Positions 28,025 through 37,674 of a DNA stretch of 64,000 bases are shown here, piece after piece (position 1 is the first letter of the stretch; the number at the start of each line of letters is the position of its first letter). The position numbers and the translations under genes are program-made. The notes under the pieces were generated by a model. It worked only from the letters and a program-made list of their open reading frames with translations. It searched no databases and was not told the DNA's origin. Source of the DNA: Bryobacterales bacterium (GTDB lineage Bacteria > Acidobacteriota > Terriglobia > Bryobacterales > Bryobacteraceae); the NCBI GenBank assembly GCA_016721425.1, contig JADKID010000005.1, forward strand, positions 62,001 through 126,000, in the 5' to 3' direction.

Positions 28025-29218
28025 TCAAACACGCAGGAAAATCTTCCGCCGGTACATCCACCACAGGATCAGCCAGAAACCCAGCAGCACCGCCGCCCCC
28101 TGCAGGAAAGGCTCGTACGCCTCACCCAGAAACTGGAAAAACTCCGGCCCGAGATGAATTCGAAACGTGTCCTGGAAGAACCGCCCCATCACGTGCGCAA
28201 TCAGATACGCCGCAATCGAGTTCATCCCGATCACGATCAACGGATACGTCCACCGCCGGTAACCCTTCACGTCAATCACCCAACTGAATCCCGCCAGCAG
28301 TAGGAAACACGCCCCGCCGCTAAACAGGGTCCACGCCGGAGTCCAGATCCGCTTTACCACCGGGCAGAGCCCCGCAAAGTGCAGCGCCAGCCCGCCCGCA
28401 ATGCAAGCCGCCCCCGCCACCAGCAACTGCCGCATCGGCACCTTCGGCGATGCCGCCCGCAGCCAGTTGCCCGCCAGCAGCCCTAGAATCATCGTTCCCA
28501 ACGTGGGAAGAAAACTCAACGTCAGATACCCGCCGCCATTGGCCACAAACGGCTGCACCCGCGGAAACAGATTCAGAAACCACTGGTCGAACGCGCTCCC
28601 TAGATTGGCGTTCTTGTTCCAGTGCGCCATCAGCCCCGTGTAATGGTGCGGCCAATCCGCCGGCACCTTCACCGCCTGATAGTCGAAGCCCGCGCCCGGC
28701 AGCGGATACATGGCCCACGCCGCCCAGTAGCCCGCTAGAATCACGCCCAGCGCCGCCCACTGCCACTTCGGCGGCCGGAACCCCAACAGAAATAGCAGCG
28801 GATACCCCAGCCCGATCTGCGTCAGCGTATCTTCAAACGTGAAGTTCGTTATCTTGCTGCTCATCGAGCGCAAAAAGATTCCCAGCGCCGCCAGCAGAAA
28901 CGCCCGCCAAACCGCGTGCCCGAACAGCTTCCCAAACGTGCCGCCCTTCGCCACACGGCTCGCAATCGAATACGGCAGCGCCACGCCCACCAGGAAGGAA
29001 AAGGAGGGCTGGATCAGATCGTGCAGCGAACAACCCGCCCACGCCACGTGCGATTGATGGTAGGCGAGGAATTGCCAGATCCCGCTCTCCGGCACCGCCC
29101 GCGACACCTTGGCCAGCTCCAGCACCTCCGCCATCATCAGAAACATCACAAACCCGCGATACACATCGACGGCGATATTGCGCGGCGGAGCGGGCAAGGC
29201 TGTGGCGGCGTTTGACAA
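28025..29218 (-). CDS. DUF5009/HGSNAT-like membrane acyltransferase
   Basis: 397 residues, about 10-11 TM segments. The family start (NIAVDVYRGFVMFLMMAEVLEL), the HVAWAGCSLHDLIQPSFSFLVGVALPYS segment with conserved His and Asp, and LIVIGMNSIAAYLIAHV match the YeiB/heparan-alpha-glucosaminide N-acetyltransferase-like group. These use a membrane histidine to move acetyl groups from acetyl-CoA to amino-sugars outside. Substrate unknown. 15 bp upstream of the VWA/TPR gene on the same strand, so probably co-transcribed. Confidence 0.85.
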   Translation of the reverse strand: MSNAATALPAPPRNIAVDVYRGFVMFLMMAEVLELAKVSRAVPESGIWQFLAYHQSHVAWAGCSLHDLIQPSFSFLVGVALPYSIASRVAKGGTFGKLFGHAVWRAFLLAALGIFLRSMSSKITNFTFEDTLTQIGLGYPLLFLLGFRPPKWQWAALGVILAGYWAAWAMYPLPGAGFDYQAVKVPADWPHHYTGLMAHWNKNANLGSAFDQWFLNLFPRVQPFVANGGGYLTLSFLPTLGTMILGLLAGNWLRAASPKVPMRQLLVAGAACIAGGLALHFAGLCPVVKRIWTPAWTLFSGGACFLLLAGFSWVIDVKGYRRWTYPLIVIGMNSIAAYLIAHVMGRFFQDTFRIHLGPEFFQFLGEAYEPFLQGAAVLLGFWLILWWMYRRKIFLRV

Positions 29219-29269
29219 GGCAGACCTCTGAGCTATTGATCATACGCCACCCCGCACGATGGGCGTACG

Positions 29270-29704
29270 ATGGATTCCATGAGCGATGTCATTGCCGAAT
29301 ATCAGAGGTGGAAACAGCAGGGCGGAGACCTCCGCGCCAAGGCCCGCGTGGCCATGGAGTCCCGATTCCGCGAGCTCCTCACCGAGGCCGTCAAGGTGGC
29401 CGAAGAATACCACGCCGATTTCGGAGCCACCCTCAAGCCCCCCGTCATCGTGACCTCTTTCCGCTTCAAATCCGGCAAGGCCAAAAAATCCGCTGCCCCC
29501 GCCGCGAAAAAGGCAGCAGCTTCGGCCCCGCCCCCGCCGCCCCCCGCCAAGCCCGACCCCAAAGTGACGGCCCTCCAGAAGAAGCTCGCCACCGCCCGCA
29601 AAAAACTGGACGCCGCCAAAGCCGCCGGCCAGACCACCCGCGATCTCGACGACCGCATCTACGAAATCGAGGACGAACTCCGCCTCGCCATGGACGCCGG
29701 CTAA
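29270..29704 (+). CDS. Hypothetical protein with Lys/Ala/Pro linker and coiled coil
   Basis: 144 residues (ATG at 29279 gives MSDVIAEYQ as alternative start). An N-terminal helical part (VIAEYQRWKQQGGDLRAKARVAMESRF) with a short VIVTSFRFKSG strand, a Lys/Ala/Pro-rich linker at about 70-95, and a C-terminal coiled coil (VTALQKKLATARKKLDAAKAAG). Highly basic, so nucleic-acid or envelope contact is possible. Not recognised. Followed after 1 bp by a DUF2007 gene. Confidence 0.65.
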   Translation: MDSMSDVIAEYQRWKQQGGDLRAKARVAMESRFRELLTEAVKVAEEYHADFGATLKPPVIVTSFRFKSGKAKKSAAPAAKKAAASAPPPPPPAKPDPKVTALQKKLATARKKLDAAKAAGQTTRDLDDRIYEIEDELRLAMDAG

Positions 29705-29705
29705 A

Positions 29706-29963
29706 ATGGTCGCCGCTGGCGTCTACATGTACCCCGACGAGGCGATGCTGGCCCGGGCGGCGTTGGAATCGGCCGGCATCGCTTGCTTCCTCGAGAACGA
29801 GTATACGCGCCAGTCGCAAAACGCTTTCACTCAGGGCGGCGGGCTCCGCCTGATGGTGGCCGCCTCAGACCTCGAACTCGCTCAGCAACTCCTCGCATCC
29901 AGCGTCTCCGATGAGGAACTGGCTGCCCAGGCTGAGGGCGCGTTGCCCGAGGACGATCACTGA
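29706..29963 (+). CDS. DUF2007-type small protein
   Basis: 85 residues with the DUF2007 pattern: YMYPDEAMLARAALESAGIACFLENEYTRQ and GGLRLMVAASDLELAQQLL. These ferredoxin-like-fold proteins often act as small signalling or regulatory domains. The stop TGA is directly followed, in the same frame, by a decayed second copy (29964 onward), and the stop sits where the paralogue at 31117 has Trp (TGG). Confidence 0.75.
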   Translation: MVAAGVYMYPDEAMLARAALESAGIACFLENEYTRQSQNAFTQGGGLRLMVAASDLELAQQLLASSVSDEELAAQAEGALPEDDH

Positions 29964-30036
29964 GTTCTGTTCTTCACCTTCGACTCGCAATTGAGCGCGA
30001 GCATGGCCCGTTCATTTTTGGAGTCGGAGAGTGCGA
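29964..30036 (+). pseudogene. Remnant of a second DUF2007 gene
   Basis: In the frame of the preceding gene, after its TGA, the bases read VLFFTFDSQLSASMARSFLE then SESA, which lines up residue for residue with VVFYTFDSRLSAQMARGYLE then SEGV of the intact protein at 31117. Similarity stops after the SES/SEG position and the rest of the domain is gone. It has no start codon of its own. Manual alignment. Confidence 0.7.
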
Positions 30037-30439
30037 ACGCTCAACGCTCCTGCCGCGGAAACAGCGTGCGCGGCTCGTCAGCATCGTCGTCCTTCTGGAA
30101 GCAAGCCGGCCAGGGACGATCCCCTGCCTTCTCCATCGTGAATGGATCAGGAGGTAGCCACCGTGCGAGTTTTTGGGCCGCTCGGCTTCAGTAACGACGC
30201 CGTCGCGTCTGTGTTGGAGGTAGCGCAATACCCGCACGTTTGGCCATCAAAACGAACGCGCCCGGCCGCGGCAGGTGTTTCGCTATCCCATGCAAGTTCG
30301 AGCACTTCCCTCTAAGCTGGTGTTCATCAGTTTCGCCTATTTGGAGCGCCCTCCTCAAACTCCCGTTGTTGGCGCGCGGACAGGCGGACAGCGCGGAGTA
30401 GCCGTCTGCGAATATGGCCTCACTGGAGGGCTACGTCCC
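30037..30439 (+). other. Non-coding stretch with no clear gene
   Basis: About 400 bases upstream of hicA. Several short open frames exist on both strands, but none has a Shine-Dalgarno site plus family-like sequence. Lower GC and irregular codon use relative to neighbours fit decayed DNA flanking the DUF2007 remnant. Confidence 0.5.
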
Positions 30440-30468
30440 TTGACACCGTCATCAGCTCTGATTACGCT
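30440..30468 (+). promoter_or_regulatory. Putative sigma-70 promoter of hicAB
   Basis: TTGACA at 30440-30445, 17-bp spacer, TACGCT at 30463-30468. The predicted transcript start falls at or just before the GTG of hicA (30475), so the mRNA would have almost no leader. The -10 box is weak (3 of 6 consensus bases). Confidence 0.4.
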
Positions 30469-30474
30469 TGAGCT

Positions 30475-30678
30475 GTGACGTGCGGCGAGTTCAAGCGGTG
30501 GCTGCGCAAGCAGGGGTGCCACTTCGTGGAAGGCACGCGGCACACCATCGTGATCCTCGGCGACCGGAAAACGGTACTGCCGCGTCACCCTTCGCAGGAG
30601 CTCAAGACGGGCACGAGAGAGGCAATCTTGAAGGCTCTTGGTTTGACCTTTGGTGATAAAAGGAAGCCCCAATGCTAA
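30475..30678 (+). CDS. hicA: HicA-type toxin (mRNA interferase)
   Basis: 67 residues from GTG. The dsRBD-like HicA fold is clear: EFKRWLRKQGCHFVEGTRHTI with the catalytic His23, then KTVLPRHPSQELKTGTREAILKALGL. HicA cleaves mRNA and is blocked by HicB. The 3' end overlaps hicB by 7 bp, so toxin and antitoxin are co-translated. No Shine-Dalgarno is visible, consistent with a near-leaderless message. Confidence 0.9.
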   Translation: MTCGEFKRWLRKQGCHFVEGTRHTIVILGDRKTVLPRHPSQELKTGTREAILKALGLTFGDKRKPQC

Positions 30679-31106
30679 GTTATCCAGCGGTATTTGAACC
30701 CGACACCGAGGCTGGCGGCTTTGTCGTCACCTTCCCCGACGTGGAGGGCTGTGTGACTCAGGGCGAAAACCTGGAGGAGGCGGAGTCCATGGCCGAGGAT
30801 GCTCTGAAGTGCATGTTGAACTACATGATGAGCCAGGGCGATGAGATCCCCGCCGCCAGGCACCGGCGCGGTCGGCGCGTCCGCATGGTGAATCTACCCC
30901 CGATGCAGAGCGCCAAAGTGGAACTCTATCGCGCCCTGCGCGCCGCCGGAGTCCGTAAGGCGGAACTGGCTCGCCGCATGGGAATTCCGAAGGCGAATAT
31001 CAATCGCCTGTTTGATCTGGATCACGCCTCGCAGTTTGACCAGTTGGATCAGGCCTTCCACGCCTTGCACAAGCGGCTGGTGCTTTCCGTCGAAGATGCG
31101 GCCTGA
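30672..31106 (+). CDS. hicB: HicB-type antitoxin with HTH domain
   Basis: 144 residues. N-terminal degenerate RNase-H-like HicB fold (YPAVFEPDTEAGGFVVTFPDVEGCVTQGENLEEA), then a C-terminal XRE-like helix-turn-helix (VRKAELARRMGIPKANINRLFDLDH), which would bind the operator and repress hicAB. Neutralises HicA in the cytoplasm. Complete, family length. Confidence 0.92.
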   Translation: MLSYPAVFEPDTEAGGFVVTFPDVEGCVTQGENLEEAESMAEDALKCMLNYMMSQGDEIPAARHRRGRRVRMVNLPPMQSAKVELYRALRAAGVRKAELARRMGIPKANINRLFDLDHASQFDQLDQAFHALHKRLVLSVEDAA

Positions 31107-31116
31107 GACCAACAGC

Positions 31117-31448
<332 letters not shown>

Positions 31449-31478
31449 GGCGCAACGATCGTATGGGTACTGTGCTCT

Positions 31479-31552
<74 letters not shown>

Positions 31553-31575
31553 CCGTCTCTGGCAAGTACACCTCT

Positions 31576-31581
31576 ACTATA
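31576..31581 (-). promoter_or_regulatory. Possible -10 box for the tRNA-Cys pair
   Basis: TATAGT on the minus strand about 23 bp ahead of the 5' tRNA end. No good -35 match at 16-18 bp, so the call is weak. Confidence 0.3.
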
Positions 31582-31618
31582 ACCCGTTGGAGCCATTTGG
31601 GCGCGGGCGGCGTCTACA

Positions 31619-33358
31619 ATGGTGAACGTGCCCAGCCGGTGGATCTCTGTCATTCTTCTCGCCTGCGCCGGCCTGACCGCCGCCGCGCAATCCACGCCCA
31701 TGCTCCCCCTGCGCGACGTCAAGCCCGGCATGAAGGGCACGGGCCGCACCATCTTCAACGGCGCCAAAGTCGAAGAGTTCCAGGTCGAGATCCTCGGCAT
31801 CCTCGAAAACGCCGGCCCCAAACAATCCATCATCCTCGCCCGCCTCTCCGGCGGCCCCCTCGCCCACACCGGCGTCATGCAGGGCATGAGCGGCAGCCCC
31901 GTCTACATCGATGGCAAGCTCATCGGCGCCGTCGCCCTCTCCTTCCCCTACTCCAAAGACCCCATCGCCGGCATCCGCCCCATCGAAGAAATGCTCACCG
32001 CCGGCCCGTCCGCGCCGCGCCAGACTGCCGCTGCCACCCCCGGCGCACTCCCCTCCCCCCAGGAATACAACCTCGGCCCCACCAAGATGGCGGAAATCGC
32101 CACCCCCTTCTACCTCTCCGGCTTCACCAGCGGCGCCTTCGATCACTTCGCCCCCATGCTCCGCGCCGCCGGCCTCCAGCCCGTCCAGGGCGTCTCCGGC
32201 GGCGGCCGCCCCACCGCCCCCACCGCCGCCACCCCCAAGCTCGAGCCCGGCTCCATGATCAGCGTCCAGCTCGTCTCCGGCGACATGAGCGTCGGCGCCG
32301 ATGGCACCGTCACTCACATCGATGGCAATCGCATCTTCGCCTTCGGCCACCGCTTCCTCTCCGTCGGCGATACCGAGCTCCCCTTCGCCCGCGCCGAGGT
32401 CATCACCCTCCTCGCCAGCCAGAATTCCTCTTTCAAAATCTCCACCCCCAAAGAGTGGCTCGGCACCGTCACCCAGGACCGCACCACCGCCATTGCCGGC
32501 GAGCTCGGCCGCAAGGCAGCCCTCCTCCCCGTCACCATCAAGGTCCATAGCCACACCGGCGCCTCCCGCGATTGGTCCTATCGCATGAACATAGTCCAGG
32601 ACCGCCTCTATACCCCCCTCCTCCTCCAGATGGCCGTCTACTCCGCCATCGACGCCACCGAGCGCACCATCGGCCTCGGCACCATCACCATGCGCGGACG
32701 CCTCCTCGTCGATGGCGCCCCGCCCATCCCCCTCTCCAATCTCTACTCCGCCGAGCTCGGCGCCCCCAATCAGGCATCCGCCGCCGCCGCCGCGCCCATC
32801 TCCGCCCTCCTCCAGAGCGGCTTCGACGCCCTCAAGCTCCGCGGCCTCGATCTCGAATTCGACGTCTCCAACGAGAAGAATCAGATGCAGATCGATTCCG
32901 CCTGGCCCTCCCGCCGCGAGGTCCGCCCCGGCGAATCCGTCGAAATCACCGCCATCTTTACCGGCGAGCATGGAGCCGAGCTCTCCCGCACCTCCACCTA
33001 CCACGTCCCCGTCGGCGCCCCCACCGGCACGCTCAACTTCACCATCACCGATGGCCCCTCCGCCAACATCGCCGAATACCGCCAGTTCCTCCTCTCCCCG
33101 CCCCGCTCGCCCGCCCAGCTCCACGCCTTCCTTACCGGCCTCCACCCCAACGATCGCGCCTACGTCCGCGTTTGGCGCTCTGCCCAGTCGTTCCAGATCA
33201 TGGGTGAGAATCTCAACGCCCCCCCGCCCTCCGCCGCCCTCACCCTCGGCCGCACCGTCACCCCCCAGTCCATGGCCCTCGTCACCGAGCTCACCATGGC
33301 CCCCGGACCCTTTCAGTTCACCGGCTCCAAGACCGTCCAAGTGGAAGTGAAGGACTAA
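31619..33358 (+). CDS. Secreted SpoIVB-type (S55) serine peptidase-like protein
   Basis: 579 residues with signal peptide (ends TAAAQ). The S55 domain is marked by PLRDVKPGMKGTGRTIF and the active-site loop GMSGSPVYIDGKLIGAV, with the nucleophile in the GS-P position (Ser93), as in SpoIVB. A second block holds DGTVTHIDGNRIFAFGHRFL, and a C-terminal beta domain follows. In Acidobacteriota such proteins are not linked to sporulation; a periplasmic protease or adhesive role is inferred. First of a run of envelope genes to 38.9 kb. Confidence 0.8.
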   Translation: MVNVPSRWISVILLACAGLTAAAQSTPMLPLRDVKPGMKGTGRTIFNGAKVEEFQVEILGILENAGPKQSIILARLSGGPLAHTGVMQGMSGSPVYIDGKLIGAVALSFPYSKDPIAGIRPIEEMLTAGPSAPRQTAAATPGALPSPQEYNLGPTKMAEIATPFYLSGFTSGAFDHFAPMLRAAGLQPVQGVSGGGRPTAPTAATPKLEPGSMISVQLVSGDMSVGADGTVTHIDGNRIFAFGHRFLSVGDTELPFARAEVITLLASQNSSFKISTPKEWLGTVTQDRTTAIAGELGRKAALLPVTIKVHSHTGASRDWSYRMNIVQDRLYTPLLLQMAVYSAIDATERTIGLGTITMRGRLLVDGAPPIPLSNLYSAELGAPNQASAAAAAPISALLQSGFDALKLRGLDLEFDVSNEKNQMQIDSAWPSRREVRPGESVEITAIFTGEHGAELSRTSTYHVPVGAPTGTLNFTITDGPSANIAEYRQFLLSPPRSPAQLHAFLTGLHPNDRAYVRVWRSAQSFQIMGENLNAPPPSAALTLGRTVTPQSMALVTELTMAPGPFQFTGSKTVQVEVKD

Positions 33359-33365
33359 TCTCAGC

Positions 33366-35609
33366 ATGACCCGCGCCACGCGATTGCTCTCCACCCTCCT
33401 GCTCGCCGCCGCCCTCTTCGCCGGCAGCTCCACCAGTTGGGAGAGCAACACCTTCTCCGATTTCATCAAGGGCCGCTTCCAGGGCATCTCCCTCACCCGC
33501 GACGGCCGCCTCACCCCCGCCCCCGCCCTCCAAACCCTCGCCGCCACCGGCGACGCCGGCATCTGGAGCGTCGCCGCCGCCCCCGATGGCACCCTCTACT
33601 TCGCCACCGGCCACCGCGGCCGCGTCTATCAGCTCAAGCCCGGCGGCCAGCCCACCGTCGTCTTCACCGCCACCCAACCCGAGATTTTCGCCATCGCCCT
33701 CGATCCTCAGGGCCGCCTCTACGCCGCCACCTCCCCCCAGGGCAAAATCTATCGCATCGAAAACGGCAAGTCCTCTGAGTTCTTCGATCCCAAATCCAAA
33801 TACATCTGGTCCATGGTCATTGCCCCCGATGGCGCCCTCTACGCCGGCGCCGGCGACGACGGCAAGATCTTCCGCGTCTCTCCCAACGGCCAGGGCCAGC
33901 TCTGGTACGAAACCGGCCAGGCCCACATCACCGCCCTCGCGCTCGATGCCTCCGGCAGCCTCCTCGCCGGCAGCGAGCCCAACGGCATCCTCTACCGCAT
34001 CGATTCCAAAGACAAAGCCTTCGTCCTCTACGATTCCTCCCTCCCCGAGATCCGCTCCATCGTCCCCGCCGCCGATGGCTCCATCTACGTCGCCGCCCTC
34101 GGCGGTGGCTTCGCTCAGAAACAGGCCCAAGCCGCTGCCGCCGCTACCACCTCCCTCACCGGCGCCCCCATGATGACCACCAGCATCACCGTCTCCGCCG
34201 ACGCAGCAGCCCTTGCCCAGGCCGGCATCGACCTCAAGCCCAAACCAGACCCCGCCAAGCCCGCCGCCGCCCCCACCATGGAGACCCCCGCCCCCGCCAT
34301 CATCGATATCAGCGGAGTCGAAAAGGCCGCCATCTACAAAATTACCCCCGACAATCTCGTGGAAACGCTCTGGTCGTCCAAGGAAGAAAACGTCTTCGAT
34401 CTCGCCGTCCGCGATAACGATCTCATCTTCGCCACCGATCAGCGCGGTCGCATCTACCGCCTCTCGCCCGATCTCAAATCCGCTCTCCTCGTCGAAACCC
34501 GCGAGGGCGAAACCACCCGCCTCCTGCCCACCCCCGATGGCATCCTCGCCGCCACCAGCAATCTCGCCAAGCTCATGCGCCTCTCCACCGGCGCCGCCCC
34601 CACCGGCACCTACGAATCCCCCGTCCACGACGCCGGCAACGCCGCCCGCTGGGGCCGCATCGATTGGCGCGCCGATTCCACCGCCGGCAACATGGCCTTC
34701 CGCACCCGCTCCGGCAACTCCCTCCGCCCCGATAAAACCTGGTCCGATTGGTCCGCGCCCGTCACCACGCCCGCCCAGGCCGCCATCACCAGCCCCAACG
34801 CCCGCTACATCCAATGGCAGGTCGAGATGACCCCCGGCAACTCAGCCTCTCCCCGCCTCGATGCCGTCTCCCTCTCCTACCAGCCCCAGAACAGCCGTCC
34901 CGTCGTCCGCTCCGTCCAGGTCACCACCCAGTGGGTCGCCGCCACCCAGAAAGGCGTCTCCGCCCCGGCCCCCGCCGCCCCCGTCTCCTACTCCATCACC
35001 GTCACCGATTCCGGCGACGCCGCCAACACCCCCAGCGCCGGCACTCCCACCCAGAACATCAATCGCAGCGGAGCCCCCCAGCTCTTCATCTCCTGGCAGG
35101 CCGACGACCCCGATAACGACCGCCTCCTCTACTCCATCTCCTACCGCGCCGAGGACGAGCGCGATTGGAAGCTCCTCAAATTCGATCTCCTCGATAACTC
35201 CTACCTCCACGACGCCGAGGTCTTCGCCGACGGCCGCTACCTCTTCCGCGTCACCGCCTCAGACCGCCTCGCCAATCCCCCCTCCACCGCCCGCGATGCC
35301 GAGCTCGTCAGCCAGCCCGTCCTCATCGATCAGACTCCCCCGCGCGTCACCCTCTCCAATGTCCGCCGCAACGCCAACGCCGTCGAAATCGATGTCGAAG
35401 CCATCGACGACGCCTCCCCCATCCGCCGCGCCGAGTTTTCCCTCAACGGCTCCGTCTGGCGCCTCATGGAATCCACCGACGGCATCACCGACGGCCGCAC
35501 CGAGCGCTTCGCCGTCCGCTTCATCGCCGTCTCCCCCGAAGTCTCCGTCGTCGTCCGCGTCTTCGACGCCGCCGGCAATCCCGGCCTAGCCAGAGCGGTT
35601 GTGCGATAA
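33366..35609 (+). CDS. Secreted beta-propeller protein
   Basis: 747 residues, signal peptide (LLLAAALFAGSSTS). The N-terminal half has regularly spaced blade motifs: IWSVAAAPDGTLYFATGHRGRVYQL, IFAIALDPQGRLYAATSPQGKIYRI, IWSMVIAPDGALYAGAGDDGKIFRV, and later blades after a long Ala/Pro/Thr insert. The C-terminal half (after residue 450) has Ig/fibronectin-like strands (WQADDPDNDRLLYSISYRA; PPRVTLSNVRRNANAVEIDV). No catalytic motif seen. Starts 8 bp after the S55 gene. Likely a periplasmic or surface scaffold. Confidence 0.75.
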   Translation: MTRATRLLSTLLLAAALFAGSSTSWESNTFSDFIKGRFQGISLTRDGRLTPAPALQTLAATGDAGIWSVAAAPDGTLYFATGHRGRVYQLKPGGQPTVVFTATQPEIFAIALDPQGRLYAATSPQGKIYRIENGKSSEFFDPKSKYIWSMVIAPDGALYAGAGDDGKIFRVSPNGQGQLWYETGQAHITALALDASGSLLAGSEPNGILYRIDSKDKAFVLYDSSLPEIRSIVPAADGSIYVAALGGGFAQKQAQAAAAATTSLTGAPMMTTSITVSADAAALAQAGIDLKPKPDPAKPAAAPTMETPAPAIIDISGVEKAAIYKITPDNLVETLWSSKEENVFDLAVRDNDLIFATDQRGRIYRLSPDLKSALLVETREGETTRLLPTPDGILAATSNLAKLMRLSTGAAPTGTYESPVHDAGNAARWGRIDWRADSTAGNMAFRTRSGNSLRPDKTWSDWSAPVTTPAQAAITSPNARYIQWQVEMTPGNSASPRLDAVSLSYQPQNSRPVVRSVQVTTQWVAATQKGVSAPAPAAPVSYSITVTDSGDAANTPSAGTPTQNINRSGAPQLFISWQADDPDNDRLLYSISYRAEDERDWKLLKFDLLDNSYLHDAEVFADGRYLFRVTASDRLANPPSTARDAELVSQPVLIDQTPPRVTLSNVRRNANAVEIDVEAIDDASPIRRAEFSLNGSVWRLMESTDGITDGRTERFAVRFIAVSPEVSVVVRVFDAAGNPGLARAVVR

Positions 35610-35617
35610 CAAGGAGA

Positions 35618-36148
35618 ATGCGCCCGGCCGCTGTATTCCTGGCCCTTCTCACCCTCGCCGCCTGCTCGCGGGAGTCCCCCTTCACGCCTATCCCGCCCCA
35701 GGCCCAACCCGTTACCGCCCTCGATCCCCCCTCCGTCCCCTGCCTCTTCTCCATGACCGAGACCCGCGCCGATCAGTTCATCGTCACCGGGATTCCCCTC
35801 GGCCTCGGCGCTGGAGCCAACCGCTGGACCAATGAAGGCCCCGCCGTCCATTGCGCCCTCCCCACGCCCGGCCCCTGGCTCATCGCCATGGATTTCATCC
35901 TCGCCGACGTCACCTTCCGCGCCACCGGCCCCATCACCATCACCTTCACCGTTGATGGCCACGAATTGAAACGCCTCCGCCTCGATAAGCCCGGCCCCTA
36001 CCAGTTCCGCGCCCCCCTCCCCCCGGAGCTCGCCACCCCCGGTAAAGACCGCGTCCTCCAGGCCTCCATCGACAAGCCCTACATCGCTGCCGGCGATGGC
36101 AACAAGCTCGGCGTCCTCGTCAGCGCCATGGGATTCGTCCAGCCATGA
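35618..36148 (+). CDS. Hypothetical lipoprotein
   Basis: 176 residues. Lipobox LTLAAC with Cys near position 16 after a short basic start (MRPAAVFLALLTLAACSRES). The remainder is strand-rich (FRATGPITITFTVDGHELKRLRLDKPGPYQF) and lacks a family I know. Overlaps the next membrane-protein gene by ATGA. Confidence 0.7.
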   Translation: MRPAAVFLALLTLAACSRESPFTPIPPQAQPVTALDPPSVPCLFSMTETRADQFIVTGIPLGLGAGANRWTNEGPAVHCALPTPGPWLIAMDFILADVTFRATGPITITFTVDGHELKRLRLDKPGPYQFRAPLPPELATPGKDRVLQASIDKPYIAAGDGNKLGVLVSAMGFVQP

Positions 36149-37674
36149 GCCCCCTGCTCGCCCTCAACGCCCTCGCCCTCGGCTGGCTCGCTCTCGGCCT
36201 GCTCCGCATCAAGCTAAGAGCCGCCGAGCGCTGGCCCGCCGCCTTCGCCATCGGCACCCCGCTCCTCGCCGCCCTCGTCCTCCTCCTCGTCAAGCTCCAC
36301 CTCTTCCGCCGCACCCCGCTCCTCGCCGCCACCGCCGCCCTCGTCGCCCTCGCCCTCTGGCGCCGCCGCCAGATCCTTCTCGAAGACGCGCCGCCCCTCC
36401 CCCGCCCCCTCCTCGCCCTCTGCGCCGCCGGCCTGCTCGCCCTCTCCGCCTGGGCCGGCTACAACGCCTTCGGCCCCGATACCACGCCCGCCGGCAGCGA
36501 TCAAACCTTCGCCGCCGCCGCCCAAATCGTACGCGGCGCCGCCAAACCCCACTGGGACGTCACCGCCCTCTGGTCCGCCGCCCTCCGCATCAACGGCCAC
36601 GCCGCCGTCCCTCGACTCCACGCCATCTATCTCCCCGCCCTCGCCCTCGCCTTCCTCGCTCTCCTCCGCCGCCATCTCCCGCCCCACGCCGCCGTCCTCG
36701 CCGCCCTCCTCCTCGCCGCCGCGCCTGCCTTCCAGCTCTTCGCCGCCCGCTCCGGCGCCCAGCTCGTCTGGCTCCTCTGCCTCTTCACTGCCCTATGGCT
36801 CGCCCACCTCGCCGGCCAAACCAGACAGCCCCGCCTCCTCCTGCCCGTCCTCCTCCTGGCCGTCTTTGCCGCCAAGCTCAACCCCCTCGGCGGCAGCGCA
36901 CCCGGCGGCTACCTCTTCGGCTGGTTCCCCTGGCAGGCCACCCTACCCCTCGCCGCCCTCCTCGCCTGGACCCTCCAGCGCCAGCCCCTCTGCCTCGCCG
37001 CCCTCGCCGCCTTCCAGTTCGCCGCCAGCCTCCCACCCATCACCCCGCCGCCCCAGCCCACCAGCCAGGAAACCGCACGCCTCCTCGAATCCGACACCCC
37101 CGCCCACGCCCTCACCCTGGCCGAGCATCCCGTCGCCAGCGCCTGGACCGCCCGCCGCTCCACCACCGAGCCCGCCCTCCTCCTCGTCCTCCAATCCGCC
37201 TGGGACGAGAACCTCCGCCCCACCCGCCAGCGCCGCCAGTTCATCACCAGCACCCCCCGCCGCTCGTTCCTCATCGAGCGCTCCGGCCACATCGCCGAGG
37301 TCCGCTTCTACCGCAACGACACGGAACTACCCCGCAACCCCGCCTGGCAAGTCCGCAGCCTGCAAGGCGAACCCGCCGCCACTCTCGCCTTCGATAACAG
37401 CCCCGTCACCAATTGCGATTGCGCCATCGAGATCAACTTCGCCGCCCCCGTCGAATTCGACGAAGTCCGTATCAACGGCACCGAGGGCGATTACATCGGA
37501 GCGCCCAAAGGCCTCCGCCGCGCCGCTGCTCTAGAGCTGAAGCGCCGCGGCATCACACACATCCTCGCCTGGGAAAAGGGCCCCCTCTACGGAGAGCTCA
37601 GCCGCAATGCCCAATACTGGGGCGTCAAGGAGGTAGGATTCCGCGATGCCGCGCATCTCTTCACTCTGGAATAG
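36145..37674 (+). CDS. Polytopic membrane protein, GT-C-like (unrecognised)
   Basis: 509 residues; about 9 TM segments in the first 300 residues, then a soluble C-terminal part of about 180 residues with YIGAPKGLRRAAALELKRRGITHI and an EVRFYRND segment. The N-terminal layout is like PMT/ArnT-type glycosyltransferases (large loop after TM1 with GPDTTPAGSDQTF), but no definitive DD/DE motif is visible. Coupled to the lipoprotein gene and, by a 29-bp overlap, to the next membrane gene. Confidence 0.6.
   Translation: MSPLLALNALALGWLALGLLRIKLRAAERWPAAFAIGTPLLAALVLLLVKLHLFRRTPLLAATAALVALALWRRRQILLEDAPPLPRPLLALCAAGLLALSAWAGYNAFGPDTTPAGSDQTFAAAAQIVRGAAKPHWDVTALWSAALRINGHAAVPRLHAIYLPALALAFLALLRRHLPPHAAVLAALLLAAAPAFQLFAARSGAQLVWLLCLFTALWLAHLAGQTRQPRLLLPVLLLAVFAAKLNPLGGSAPGGYLFGWFPWQATLPLAALLAWTLQRQPLCLAALAAFQFAASLPPITPPPQPTSQETARLLESDTPAHALTLAEHPVASAWTARRSTTEPALLLVLQSAWDENLRPTRQRRQFITSTPRRSFLIERSGHIAEVRFYRNDTELPRNPAWQVRSLQGEPAATLAFDNSPVTNCDCAIEINFAAPVEFDEVRINGTEGDYIGAPKGLRRAAALELKRRGITHILAWEKGPLYGELSRNAQYWGVKEVGFRDAAHLFTLE

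Noticed and set aside
25790..28303. An 837-residue plus-strand open frame
   Set aside because: Antisense to the VWA/TPR gene, Arg/His/Pro repeats, no domain.
30275..30478. A 67-residue frame before hicA
   Set aside because: No Shine-Dalgarno site and no family-like sequence; overlaps the hicA promoter.
31577..33592. A long minus-strand open frame over the S55 gene
   Set aside because: Glycine-rich antisense; the plus strand has signal peptide and catalytic motif.
33318..34814. A 498-residue minus-strand frame over the propeller gene
   Set aside because: Antisense composition; the propeller repeats on the plus strand are clear.
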